64,000 nt of DNA from Gorsachius magnificus (taxonomy: Eukaryota > Chordata > Aves > Pelecaniformes > Ardeidae), in contig CM067082.1 in assembly GCA_034008185.1 (NCBI GenBank), positions 99,133,311 to 99,197,310 of the forward strand, in the 5' to 3' direction. Under the pieces are notes generated by a model. It was not told the origin of the DNA. It saw nothing but the letters and a program-made list of their open reading frames with translations, and did no database searches. Made by a program: the position numbers and the translations under genes. Positions 24,821-37,490 of this stretch are shown one piece after another (the stretch's first letter is position 1; the number at the start of each line of letters is the position of its first letter).

Positions 24821-27800
24821 TGTGAATATTTGCTTGGTTTCAATTGCTTAACTGATATTTTTATGAATGCATCTTAAAAAAAAATAATCGCCCAAACTCA
24901 CAGTGCTTATGGAAAGATGTCACATAATACAATTTTATAATGCATTGTATCTCTAAGTACTATCCTGTGTATCATGATTTTTTTTGTACAGTACGCTTTT
25001 TTCTTCTCTGAAGAAATGATGAACACCTTTCTGAAAATGTGTACTGATCTGAGGCAATGATGTTGCTCATTGATCATTGCCTCACTTAGTATTTCATATC
25101 TTGTCATTTTCCCACCCATTACGTGAGGATGTGCTCGATGTTAATGCACACTTGAGTAGCAATCAACCATTTGCATGAACCCATATCAAGAGCATTGTAC
25201 CAGTGCTTTTGGCATTCTCATTAACATAAATTGCAACCTTTCTAATATAGGTTCTTATTTACAGCTGACAGGGTGGAGGAATCAGCCATGTGTAGAGTCA
25301 TTCCTGATGTAAATCTCCACACTTAATGCTATTTAAAAAACATTTTCTAGTCAAAGTATTCTGACCTGTGGCTCTGGTCCAGCATCAAATTCAAACAACA
25401 AACTAGAAAATTGCTATAAAATAAATTGGAAGGAAAGACCCCATAACACAAATACTGAAATGCCAGTATCTATGAAAGAATCATTCTGACTATCATACAC
25501 TTAATATTGTACTGTTCCTATTGGAAAGTATTATCTCCTGTTTATAGAAATATTTGTATAAAACAACCAAACATCAGGGCAAGTAAAATAACAGGTTTCC
25601 TTTCATCGCTGTCATTACGTATGCTAGGATATGAAAACAATTCTGCCTCCAAATTTGAAAAATAAACTGAGAGCAAAATTTAGTACCTGGTCCTTAAAAG
25701 CCAACCAAGCTCCCATTAGAGCTGATGAAAAGATAGTTAATTAATTGGCAAATAAACAAGATCTGTACTTTGTTACTTAGTGTAAAAACCATAACTATCA
25801 AATGACAGCAACTTTTCTGGGTGACTGCAGGATGAGCACGGTGGTGCTTGTTCACTACAGGAAACCATTTTCTTCTGATATGTGGTATAATTCAGTATGC
25901 CCTAGGTACAGAAATATACTATATCATAAAGTATAACCACAGTCATTTCACCTGGTAATTATCTCAATGAAAATAAATGCCAATAATAATCACTAGATTC
26001 TTTAATAATTCTGATAAACTGTGTCCATCTCATTCAAGTATAAATACAAATCAAGTAGCAACTATGTTAATGTGCTCACTCATCAGGAGTCTTACCACTG
26101 TCAATGTAGTGCAACTTGGACCAAATCACTTCTGGTGTAGAAACATCTTTCCCTTCTGAAAACATGGCTTTTACCTGAAGAAACTGATCATTATCAAATT
26201 CAGCACATTGTTTAGACCAAAACCAACTGCAGGTAAAAAACCATAAAAATTGTAATTTATTGTTTTATATTTTTCAGTTATTAATTTATATTTATTAGCT
26301 GTAAAATGTAAAACATAATAATTTGACCTGAAGATGACCTTTTAAAACCAGATTTTTTTTAAACATTTGTTCTTTTTTAGTTCTTTTTTTCCCCCAACAT
26401 TCAGCCAACCAAAAATAAACTGCTCACACACCCCTGTACCAGCTGTTGTAAGAGACTAGCAGGTTTGCCAGTTGGTAGCCTCAGCTAAGGCAGCTGCGAA
26501 GGTGCCAGCAATGATGATGATTATATTACATGCAATATATGCCCAGTAGGAAGTAGACTGAGACTATCAATTCACCTTGATAGCTGAACAGCCACACAGT
26601 AAAAATAATTTTCAGGTACTGTTGTTTTGTGTGGGATCTGAAGTGGTTAGACCTGGATGAAGAACTCAGTATTCCAATATTTTCAAAATTTCCTTTACAT
26701 GCTAGCTTTCAATTAATAAAACCAATTGTACTACAAACCTTCAAACTTTTTTTATCTTCTTCAGTCACAGACTTAAATTAAATTGGTACACGCATTTAAA
26801 TCAGAGTTAATACGTAAATGGATCCGCTGTCCTTGGCTGAATCCTCTAGGGAAGCTCTGGGAAAGTCACTTCTTGGACTGTGCTTGCTTTTTAATTATTT
26901 TATTTGGATAATTTCACCTCAGAGAGGAAAAAGTGTAACAACCTCCAAGAGCATAAGAAAAGGCCTTTTAGTGCATCCCAAAGCAGAACTTGAGAGCTCA
27001 TAGCTGTTTAAAGGGCTAGTCCAATTTCAAAACCACTTTAGATTAGGGCATATTTCTACAAGTGGCATGTACATTCTATGTTGATCAAAGCAAATGTGGG
27101 TTTACTGTACCCTAGAAGTCGTGTGGTGTTTTCTATGAAGCTGTAAAGCAGTTAGTTCTAAAATGCTATTGAATGAAAGCAACAGCAGCTCTTTTCCTTT
27201 CCCCTCCACAGTCCAGGACATGCCCAGAAACTCAAAACCATTTTGTTCCTTTTTTGACGTATAACTTTCTCTGCATTTTCAAAAGGCTTCATTGTTAAAA
27301 CAGCAAATCCGATTAAAATTAATCAAAACCTAAAAACTGCTTATGTGGCAAATTAACTTTTCATTATTCTACTGATTTCAAGGAAGTTACACTAGATGGG
27401 ACTTTATTCAACTTAGAACTCTGAAGTACTGTCCAATTTTTCCAACTGCATAAAGCTATTCAACCATTTTTAATATTTCACATTTTTATTATTCTGTACC
27501 ACCTCCATACTTTCTAGAATCCTTCCATAGCACTCTTGTCTTAATTTCCCCAAATCTAGCTAATAGTAGCACATTAGTTTCAATTAAACCAACTCCAATT
27601 TGAGAACAAAGTAATTAAGCTCAACAATGGTCCCTTCAGTATATTTTTGTTGGCTGCTGTAACCCTTTCAGCTACAATATACAGAGAGTGATTTGGATTC
27701 TCCATCATCTGCTAAAAATTGCACTATGTTACCTTCTTCCCAAGCAGCTTTCAAATTCCACAATCTCTCCACAGCACTGCTGATGTATCATTTCTTTATC

Positions 27801-29002
27801 TCCACCTGCTAAACTCTGATCCTCTCTCACTGTCCCTGCTATCCTTTAAACCCTTGCCCATCTTCTGAAGAGTCTGAGAACAGTGTGAAGAAGAGTGATG
27901 CAAAATGAGAGAAGCAGCATCCCCAAACAAATTTTCATAGCTTGAAAAAATGATCAGTGGAATCAATAAGCCTCCTACATGTATTAGTAAGAATTAGTCA
28001 GTTAAAAAGCAAGCAACAGAGGAAGAAAAAAGTAATCAAATCCATGAAAGAACTGACTTAAAAGAGAATGAAGGAAAAAAGAGAAGAAAAATGAGAAGGC
28101 TAAAAATTAATTATATGAAAAGTAATTGTTTTCTTTAGTATTGAAACTATACACTGAGAAGTATATTTTTTCCTTTACATTTTTTCTTTACAAAGTTACT
28201 ATTTAAATACTCAACTGTTGAAAATTTACAGCATATATTGTGAATATTTTGAAACCTCTTGAACTCCTGAAATGTCTGTTTTGGGGAAGAGATAATGCTT
28301 ATAAAAATTTGAACAAGTTTTACTAACAAATTATATGTAAAAAAAAGAAGTATTCTGATCTGTTTGAAAATCCTAATGGTAGTAAAACATATGAGTAAAG
28401 CACAATAGCAAAGTATGAGGGAAAAACATGAAATAAATTTGTTAGATTAAGTTTATTTATAGAAAGAACATCACACAACAAGACAAGTGACAATGCATTT
28501 CCCTTAAATGTTAAAATGGCCTGTTTGTGTAAAAATCTCCATGCCAACTGTCAGAAACAAACGAGAATTTGCAGTGTTGATAATCCTGGGATTGAAATCT
28601 GTATTTAAATTTGATACCAGTTTTTTGTAGCTTAGGCTTTTTATTAGAGAGTAATAATATTGTGCTTTAATTAAAATACAGTAAAACTACAGAAATGACA
28701 ACTTCATTTATATAGGAGGAATGTGGGGAAGTTCCTGTGCAGAATTTATTATAGAAGTCTTCATCATAGACTCTGGCCAAATGTGGCATGTTACTGCAGC
28801 CCTGTGCACACACACGTACAGGCTTAGGTACCCCTCTGGCAATCACTGGTGATGTCAATTTTGAAATTTTGAAACATTTTTTTCAGACTTTTGTCACATT
28901 ATTTTTGTATAAGAAAATACACAACAGCACATAGCCCTACTTTTTCCAGAATGACAGTAATCCCAGTCATTACCATTTCTTAAATTCCTCTTTAAATAAT
29001 AA
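24821..29002 (-). other. Intron sequence, no gene seen
   Basis: AT-rich intronic sequence. A purine-rich stretch lies near 28010-28100. No exon, RNA gene or mobile element was recognised. Confidence 0.55.
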
Positions 29003-29086
29003 ATCACAGAATCACAGAATCGCAAGGGTTGGAAGGGACCTCGTGAGATCATCTAGTCCAACCCTCCTGCTAAAGCAGGTTCTCCC
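29003..29086 (-). mobile_element. CR1 LINE, 3' end fragment with octamer tail
   Basis: On the plus strand this reads ATCACAGAATCACAGAATC, then GGGTTGGAAGGGACCTC and GATCATCTAGTCCAACCC, which is the reverse of the CR1 3' end. The copy is well preserved, so probably fairly young, and is truncated to about 84 bp. Confidence 0.95.
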
Positions 29087-30553
29087 ATTAAGTCGATTAC
29101 TTAAAAGCCAGAGAGTTGCAGAGAAGGTTGCTTGTTGTAAATCCCCTTCAACTTCACTGTGAAAATATATTTCTTATTAATTACAGATTTTGTCCTTTGA
29201 TACAGAACTAAGCAAGCTATCGCTTGCTGTCTTGGATAAATTATTATACCAGGGATACACTTGCAAGATGTTCTATGACTTGCAAACATGCTACTCCTTT
29301 AGTTTTAGGACTGTAATTACTAAAATGGATGAACTCAACCATGTTTGCCATTTTTTTTCTCTGTTACTCCTGTTGTGCAATGCAAGCATATCTTTTGTGG
29401 CTTTAGAGAGGGATTGCACCACTCTTCAGCAGTGCTGAATGGAGCTAAGGGCTCCCAGTGTCCCCCACAGTCCTGATCCCAGGATATGCAAATCCCAGTA
29501 CCCTTGACTGCAAGGGGAGGGTACTTTCTGGATTGCTTTGCCACTTTGGCCCTTCTCTAATTCCCTTCAGAGAACTGTCATAATGACTATGCCTCCCCTC
29601 CTACCCATGTCCATCCATTTACCTTGGAAAGTTATCCAGACTTTCAAGGAACAGGTTGGTCAGGTTATTCGGGTCATGTCCAGACAGTATTTGGAGATCA
29701 GGGCTCTGAGGAGCAATGAAAATGCTTTTGCCTTGAGTTGAAGTACTCAGTTTTACTCTGCCTTGGCTCCCAAACAGATTAAACCTAGTACCATGTGCTG
29801 GTGTTTGAGAAGCATTCATTTTGATTAAAACCAAAATATTTTATGAATCCAAGAACACCTTAAAATGAAAGAGCAGAAGAATGGGGAGATTTATGAACAC
29901 AGAAAATGACAAACTGAAGATGTCACTATTTTTACTGATAAAATACAGAGGCATTAGGGGAAAAAAAGCAGCTAAAAGATGCTTACCACCCTACTCCAGT
30001 GAAATGTCATTAATAATTAGTCAATACAGGAGATAGGACTTCAGTAAGGTCCAGGTTGCTGCCATTAGTATTGCACTGCAATTAATCTGAAAGAAATCTC
30101 AAAAAATATCCTGAAGTAGGAGATAAATGATTTTAAAATTTGCTTCAATTATGCTCAGCTTATTTATTCAAGATTTTGTCAGCAAGAAAACATTGCTATT
30201 TTTCAGTCATTGACAAAGACGAGGAGCTATTCTATGATCATTCCTCAGTCATAACTCCAAGCAAGGAGTGCAAAATTTGGGAGACAGAAAAAGAATCTTC
30301 TAACAGATTGAATTGACGGGATTTTTTTATGTGCATTTGATCTTAAAATATAGATAGACAGTGAATTCCTGAAGAAAAGGCATGTAATAACAGAATTACC
30401 AAAGTTAGCATGACATTCAAAAAGACAATCGAACCTCCTTTTTCTCTTTCTTTAAGCATTAGTTCATATAGTTGCAGTACTTGGAATAAAAATCGAATCC
30501 TGACAACAGTAGTAATATAAACACTGGAATTGCTTATTATTTTTCTTGTGTTC
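29087..30553 (-). other. Intron sequence, no gene seen
   Basis: Mostly AT-rich. A somewhat GC-richer patch near 29430-29780 has no recognisable domain or repeat. No gene seen. Confidence 0.5.
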
Positions 30554-30558
30554 ACTGG
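30554..30558. repeat. Target-site duplication, left copy
   Basis: ACTGG directly precedes the TG of the solo LTR, and an identical ACTGG follows its terminal CA. Confidence 0.88.
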
Positions 30559-31120
30559 TGTCCTGGTTTTGGCTGGGACAGAGTTAATTTTCTTCCTAGT
30601 AGCTGGTATAGTGCTGTGTTTTGGATTTAGTACTAGAAGAATGTTGATAACACACTGATGTTTTAGTGTTGCTGGGTAGTGCTAAATGGCCAAGGACTTC
30701 TCAGCTCTCAGCTCTGTCAGGTGCACAAGAAGCCGGGAGGGGACACAGCCAGGACAGCTGACCCAAACTGACCAAAGGGCTATTCCAGACCATTACATCC
30801 TGCTCAGTATATAAGCTGGGGGAAGAAGGAAGGGGGGTACGTTCGGAGTGATGGCATTTGTCTTCCCAAGTAACTGTTATGCATGATGGAGCCCTGCATT
30901 CCTAGGGATGGCTGAACACCTGCCTGCCCATGGGAAGAGGTGAATGGATTCCTTGCTTTGCTTTGCTCGCACATGTGGCTTTTGCTTTCCCTATGAAACT
31001 GTCTTTATCTCAACCCACGAGTTTTCTCACTTTTACTCTTCGGATTCTCTCCCCTCACTGTGGGGGGAGTGAGCGAGCAGCTGCTTGGTGCTTAATTGCA
31101 GCTGGGGTTAAACCACAACA
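30559..31120 (+). mobile_element. Complete solo LTR of an avian endogenous retrovirus
   Basis: The element is 562 bp, starting TGTCCTGGTTTTGGCTGGG and ending GGGTTAAACCACAACA (TG...CA). It is flanked by the perfect 5-bp direct repeat ACTGG (30554-30558 and 31121-31125). This is a very common LTR type in birds. The 5-bp duplication fits a class III (ERVL-like) provirus but does not prove it. A TATA box lies at 30808-30815. No internal genes remain, so the provirus was lost by LTR-LTR recombination. It is antisense to the host gene, the orientation usually tolerated in introns. Related pieces lie at 23495-23830 and 55291-55374. Confidence 0.93.
30808..30815 (+). promoter_or_regulatory. LTR TATA box
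   Basis: TATATAAG lies 250 bp into the solo LTR. It marks the former U3 promoter. Present activity is unknown. Confidence 0.6.
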
Positions 31121-31125
31121 ACTGG
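31121..31125. repeat. Target-site duplication, right copy
   Basis: ACTGG directly follows the terminal CA of the solo LTR. The next host bases, TGTCC, happen to equal the first five bases of the LTR. Confidence 0.88.
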
Positions 31126-32927
31126 TGTCCATATACAATACAAACCGCTAACAGTCAGCCCACAGAGGACACCAAGTGATTTGACATAATGGGTAACCGG
31201 ATTATCTTCCTTTTGTCCAGGTGTTACTTTACAAAATTAAATCTCCATGTGAGTTCAAAGAAAACAAGATGTTGACATTCAGATGCTGGATGCAAACATG
31301 GATCAATTACCTATGCACTTCTCATTGAAGTGTATGTGAATATTCAGTTGCTCCACTTTAATAATTATCCAAGTGGATGTTAGGAAGCTCTGCAGGTTAA
31401 ACCTTAACTTCATCAGAAAAAAAGCCTAACGCGGCCTTTGGCAGACTTCCACAGTTTCCACTCATTGCCCTTCTTTGTCTTTTCCACGTTTACGAAGTTG
31501 CTGGTGTTACAGACTGCTTGTTCTTGAACGTGATTGTGAACAACAGAGTTGGACATTAGGTCACAGATCAAGGTGCAGTACTAATCAAAGCAAGAGTCAA
31601 GATTTTTTTTGCTTCAGCAAGATTAAGCCAGCTCTCTGCTTAGCATGGTAAATGTTGATCTGCATTGATCATGACGGTGTGGGCAGCAACCCTCTCAATT
31701 CTTCAGGACTGTTACATTCAAACACACTTTGCACAGAAATATTTAAACAAACAAAACCAGAGCCCCCCATCCAAACAAAACAAAACTCTCATTACTTCCA
31801 AATCCCTAACACCTGGAGATTTTGTTGAGATAAAAATATCTACATCTGTGGGTGAAAAATGGCAGAGTGGTACAGAGTATCATCACAGATGAATTATCTT
31901 ACACGTATGACAATTTTTTTTGTCTGCTTGCAATTTCAGATTTTCCAGAAAAGAAATTGGTTGAGTATCTCTTTCAAGCATTCTTGCTACTTGACATAGT
32001 GCTTTGCAAAAAAATGATGAAAACACAGTCCATGCCATAATGGACAGATAATTAAAAAGAAAAAAAGCTTTGATCTGTTACTTCTGTGTCATTCAAGGGT
32101 AACACCACTATTAAGATTTTACAAAAGTGTATACAAAATCAGAATATGTTACAAATATCAGAAGTAGAGAGACAATAAAACATCAAAGAGGAATGAGTAA
32201 AGGGGAAAGAGAAAAAAGGTAAAAAGAACGTTTGTGATGGACTAACGTTAGCAGAAAGCAGAATTACTGGTTCTTAAGGTGATGGGAGAAAAGACTGTTT
32301 AACAGTATAGTATGTTCCAAAACAAAAATATTTTTGTGGACACAATTTAAACTTGATACAATAGATTCATTATAACTATTATTTTATGCAAGTGCTTTGG
32401 TAGAAATGTCATTTTAAAAACAGTTCGACAGATATTAACTATTCCTTGAATTTATGAGTAAGATCTATAGTATAAGTTACATGTATCTAATTGCATATCT
32501 GCAGTTTAAACAAAGCATCATCATTGCTGCTGTGGCAATGCACAGGATCTTAACAAGCTGCAGATGAAACCCCACTATTAGTTATGGAACATATGTTTGC
32601 TTTACAGAGTCCCTGTTGACAACTAAAACATTCCAGCTACTTCTGTAAACCAGTATCGGAGCAGGCATCCAACATAAGATGGCATAATGGGTCTTTTCTA
32701 GGGTAACTGAGACAGCAGCATGTACTAACCAGCTGCCATTTTCTGAAACTTATTATAGTTTAGCAGCTATGTTGGTAACTGATTCCAAACCTTTTGCTGC
32801 TGCTTCTGAAATGCTGGACTGCATTTCAATCTTCTGCATCTTGTTAGCAGTTCTATCTTCACCATTGCACTGGCCAGCAAACGCCCAGATTCAAAGTTTA
32901 AATTCCACCAGTAGATACGGTAAGCAT

Positions 32928-32954
32928 CTTTCTTTCTTTCTTTTTTTTTTTTTT
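32928..32954. repeat. (CTTT)n and poly(T) tract
   Basis: Three CTTT units run into about 14 T. Confidence 0.85.
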
Positions 32955-35900
32955 AAATCTGAAGATCCATTTTTCCAGAAAACGTTTATTGATTTTTTAT
33001 TCCTATTCCCACTCCTTATTCCAAAAATCTAAGGAAGTGATCATGAATCGTTTTTGCTGGCAACACAAATTCCTTGAAAACAGAAGTTACTGTCCATATG
33101 CCAGTAAGTTTTGTCTACCTTGCAGAAAATCAGAGACTAATTTTTTCATCTTCTCTCATTGAGCAAATCTCACACAACAAAATATTACAAAAGATACATT
33201 GAAAAAGTATCTTGTTGAAGTAATTATTTCTAAGAAGAAGTGATCATTATCTGGAGGCCATCTCCTTCTACATAAATTCCTGTATGTATGTAGAATTACA
33301 CAAGGAAATCTACCCATACACATAGCTTATGCCACAAGAACACAAAGGCCTGAAAGTTCAAGGGGACAATGCACCCCAGGTTATAATGGCAATGACATTA
33401 CGCAAACCTGATTTTAAAATATGTTGCATTTTTTGCATATTCCCTTTAACCTTTAGGAAAACTCTGTCCTCAGGCAGCATTGGCTGGTCTAAGTGACACT
33501 GTTTAACATTAGCAAATATATGCAGGCAGAGTATGAAATCATTGAAGGGAATTAATGGAAAGTATGTGTTATGTTATAAAGAAAATCTGGCAAAGTAGGA
33601 AAAATGTATGCGGAGTTATTCACAGGGTGAAAAGGGGAAACTATTTCAGGCAGTTTCAAAGACAATTCAGAAAAACATTTTAATAGACTGATAAATAACA
33701 TCAAGCATACATACATAAAAAGTGCAGTAAAAAACATAAACATACTCCTGGAATAAGATGTGGTTTGGGCTATTCAAACTTCAAATAGCCACACATATGT
33801 TAGTAATCACACCATATCCTTTCTCAAGTTCATATGCATTCTGCTGTGATCCAGAGGTTTATCTGATGGATTTACTATTAAAAACGTATAATACAGGGGG
33901 CAGGATTGGATAACACTACTAACAACAAAAAATGATTTTTACAAAGCAGTTCCAGTACTTCCAAACTCCAAACATTAAACACTGTTTAAAGAGGCTCCTG
34001 AGAAGCAGAAAAGATTTTCCAAATGTAAAACCTAATATGGAAGAGACAGCTCAATGCCCTGGGATGTCAGCTGGGAAAGCTCAGGTTAGAATTTAGGAAA
34101 GACTAACTATAACCTTCAGATAATCAGTAAAAGTCACAGCCTCAAGAAATGAAACAGTGTCATCTCATTCATGAAAACAGGGCAGGCAATGTTTCAATAA
34201 CAGTTGAACACTTGTTTTCTTATAAGGCAATGCAGGGCAATGAAGAAAAGGCCAAGAGAAGTCCATAACATAGTAGGGGATAGAGCTCTGTCTTACGATC
34301 ATTTTGTTTTACATATTGGAAAGTACTGTCTTCTCTTAATTGTATATGTTTAGCTTGATTCTTCATACGGTTGTTCGTGACACACATTCATCTCAGGAAT
34401 GGAAATGAAAAAACAGAAACACCGGATATTTTTACTGCATATTTGAGCAAGAAAAAATACTCAGAATAATGTAAATGCATTTAGGATATGGATGAAAGAG
34501 AAGTTCTTGTCAAGACACAAAATGATATACCATCTAGATCCATTTTATCTGAGAAATTAATAAACTAATCTGTTTTGGTCATTCATCAAGAAAGATGACT
34601 TTTTCTGAGAACAACCTGGGTTCATCAAGAAGCAAAATCTGTGACTGTTTCTGTGAAAATAATAAACATGAATGGGTTTGAACAGCTTTTATAAAACAAG
34701 ATTCAGTACAACAGTGGAATAATTATTGCCTTCCTCTATATTTCTCTTAAGAAATAAAGATAGTTAATCTTTCCCCGGAATAGGCAGAGCACATTTACAG
34801 AAAGAGTGGGTATGGGAAAGAACTGGTATGGAACATTCTGCTATAACTGCAAAGTTAAAACTCAAATGCACCACTTTTTCTTAAAAAGGCATAGCAAAGA
34901 AACTAGGGCTCACAGCACTGCAGTAACACTTTCCATAAAGGATTTCTAATACTCACAAAGCTCTTATCAGCTTCTGTTATTTCTAACAAACACCAAAGCA
35001 ACATGTAGCCTTTTTCACTTAGTGATACTGGATTAAGTCTAATTCCTACACAGCAGAAAAGATAACTTGGAAAATTAGCAAAAATAGTCCACCAGCTAAA
35101 ATATGATGAAGATAAAGTGACTCTAAGAGACTCAGTGATCACAGCATCAAAATACCTCAAGGGAATTTCTAAGAGACAAGCAAAAGCACAGAGTGAAATA
35201 AAGACATGAAAGAAGGGTGTATTAATAATAGACTGGAAAAAATGACCTCTTAACTAACCATTTAGCTACCTAACATTTACCTAGGAGGACTGATACATAT
35301 TTAATGAGAAACATTTAACCTATTAATTAATGTCTTCTTTGGTTTTATAGCAACATAACAACGACTAAAGAAGAAAGAAATCTCCAAAAGCTGTTGGTTT
35401 CCACTTCTAGGACATCAGCATGTAGATCAGAGTGGAGCAAGGACATTGCTCCTGCTACCCTTGTGCTTGAAAAATAACTAGAAGTTGAAGTTGGCTTTTC
35501 TAGAACACTGACAGAAGAAGGAATCAATCAATAAATTTCTTAAGGCTGGACAAGATACATGAAAGCTTACAGGCATGTTTTCTGAAAGAACATTGAGAAC
35601 TGAATGTTGAAGCTTGATCAAGTTTTGAAGCAGCTTCCATTCATCACTGTAGGACTGCAGAAATCCCATTTCTCTCTGAGTCTTTTTGAAAAATTCTTAT
35701 TAAGTGGGAATTATACCTGCAACTAGCATTCTAGATCCGTTGATGTCTAGCAATGTTAAAGTTTATATATAAAATTCTGAGTTGGATGACTACTTAGGAA
35801 AAATACCATACTGCAATTTTTAACATTGCTTTTATCTCAGTCTACCCATAAATTGTATTTATTATGGGTATTACAATTGCTTTATTGTAACTAAAACAAC

Positions 35901-36758
35901 CAAACAGCAAATTAGGTTTTCTATTTCACCTGTTAAACTCCTGAATTCATGAAGCTTCTGTCTCATTTCCTCCAAAGACAAACAGCCATGAAACGGTAAT
36001 TCATGTACTGCAGTAACTTTGCTTTATTCTTTTCATATGCTGCCTGCAGGCACAATGAATAAGAATAAAAATTGAAACACAACACCAACAGACCTTGTTC
36101 TCTGTATCTGTGCTTTTAGCTCCCACACTCTGATTATTTGTTACAGCTCCTACAGCTCTGGGAAATGACAGACTCAGAGATACTGTCAACACAGCAGCCC
36201 TTCTCCCTTCAGGATCTCATTCCTAGAGTGAAGGGAAGAATGGCAGAACCAGCATGCTGTTCCCTCTCCATTTTGGGGGCAGAGATCAGTGGCCCATGGA
36301 AAATTTCATACCAAGGAGGTCACAAGCAGGTGTTATTAAGAAGTCTAATGACAACAGTGGATGAAGATACATAATTTTATTAACTAACATTCTGCATTCT
36401 ATTAGTATATTGTATCACCACCCTCTGTATCACTTTGTTTCTTACAGCAGAGAAGGTAAGCTTCTTCCTATAAAAGCAAAGTGATTCTCTGCCATGTGTG
36501 GCCTCTTTTCCTCTTGTTAACCAGTGGGCACTTTCTTCTATCTCCAAGTTCCTATTTGCAAATGAGGGAAATGTTCTATGATCTCCCATACCAACTGGAA
36601 AGTGTATGGGCATCGAGAACTCAGAAAACAGCCAGCTTTCTGCATGTCCTCAGTACCAAGTATATCATTATCTTCTCAAAATTTAAGTTTCCAAGGAAAC
36701 AAGAAGAAAAGGGGATATGAGAATTTTAAATGTAAAAGCAAAACAAAACATCTGGTGG

Positions 36759-36777
36759 TTTTTTTTTTTTTTTTTTT
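36759..36777. repeat. Poly(T) tract
   Basis: A run of 19 T with no attached retroposon recognised. Confidence 0.9.
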
Positions 36778-36779
36778 AT

Positions 36780-36920
36780 TTTACATATACATCTACACTG
36801 TTATTAAGTTGCAATTATGATCCATGAGCTTATGATTTCATTAATTTATTAACACTAATTGTTACGAGAATTGCGAAGATCAAGCCTCTATCATGCTAAT
36901 TGCATATTCACAGAGGAATT
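36780..36920. promoter_or_regulatory. Candidate conserved noncoding element
   Basis: The block has repeated homeodomain-like cores (CAATTATGATCC, TTAATTTATTAA, ACTAATTG) and a composite GCTAATTGCATATTCA at 36895-36910, which resembles a POU site. Support is from motif density only. Confidence 0.2.
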
Positions 36921-37424
36921 CCTGTTCTAAAAAATATATTATCTGAATAGACAATATAGACAATAAGAAGTGTCAGCTTCATGTTGACCAAATTGGAAAC
37001 AAATTGTAACAGTCATAGAGGAAATCTGTATCAGAGTCAGGAACTGAATGCAGATCTTCTCAGTAGCAGTTAATTGACATAAAGACTATGAGACAACTGC
37101 ATCCACTACAGGGTCCCTGCCTGAAAATGGCTTCCCCAGAAATTTCCAGTGTACTTATAGTTTTATTATTGATTGTGATAACATGGTGTATTTTCAGCAG
37201 AGGTGTCTGTTTTTGCGCTTTCTTAAGTAAGTCACCAGGCTATCTTGACTAATTTTGTATTTCTGATGATCTTTTGTTGAGGCTTTGAAACAGAACCCTA
37301 GGTCTGAACATAATTTAAAACATTGGGCTGCAAGTTCAAACCAAACCCAAAACAGTAAGGAAGGAAAACTGCATTTCCAGACAGTCTTTACTTACTACTA
37401 AACAAGGACTATTCATTCAGCTTT

Positions 37425-37490
37425 GAGCAGAAAATTGGACCAGATGATCTTTTGCAGTCTCTTCAAACCTGAATTATCCTATAGTCTTAC
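37425..37490 (+). mobile_element. CR1 LINE, 3' end fragment
   Basis: It reads AAATTGGACCAGATGATC, then AGTCTCTTCAAACCTGAATT and ATCCTATAGTCTTA: a diverged CR1 3' terminus. Several substitutions, including in the octamer tail, make it an old copy. Confidence 0.85.

Larger units (their letters stand above)
31126..37424 (-). other. Intron sequence, no gene seen
   Basis: AT-rich intronic sequence with a CTTT/poly(T) tract (32928-32954), a poly(T) tract (36759-36777) and a motif-rich AT block (36780-36920). A plus-strand frame at 32769-32921 looks like a signal peptide followed by a splice donor, but I do not call it a gene. Confidence 0.5.
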
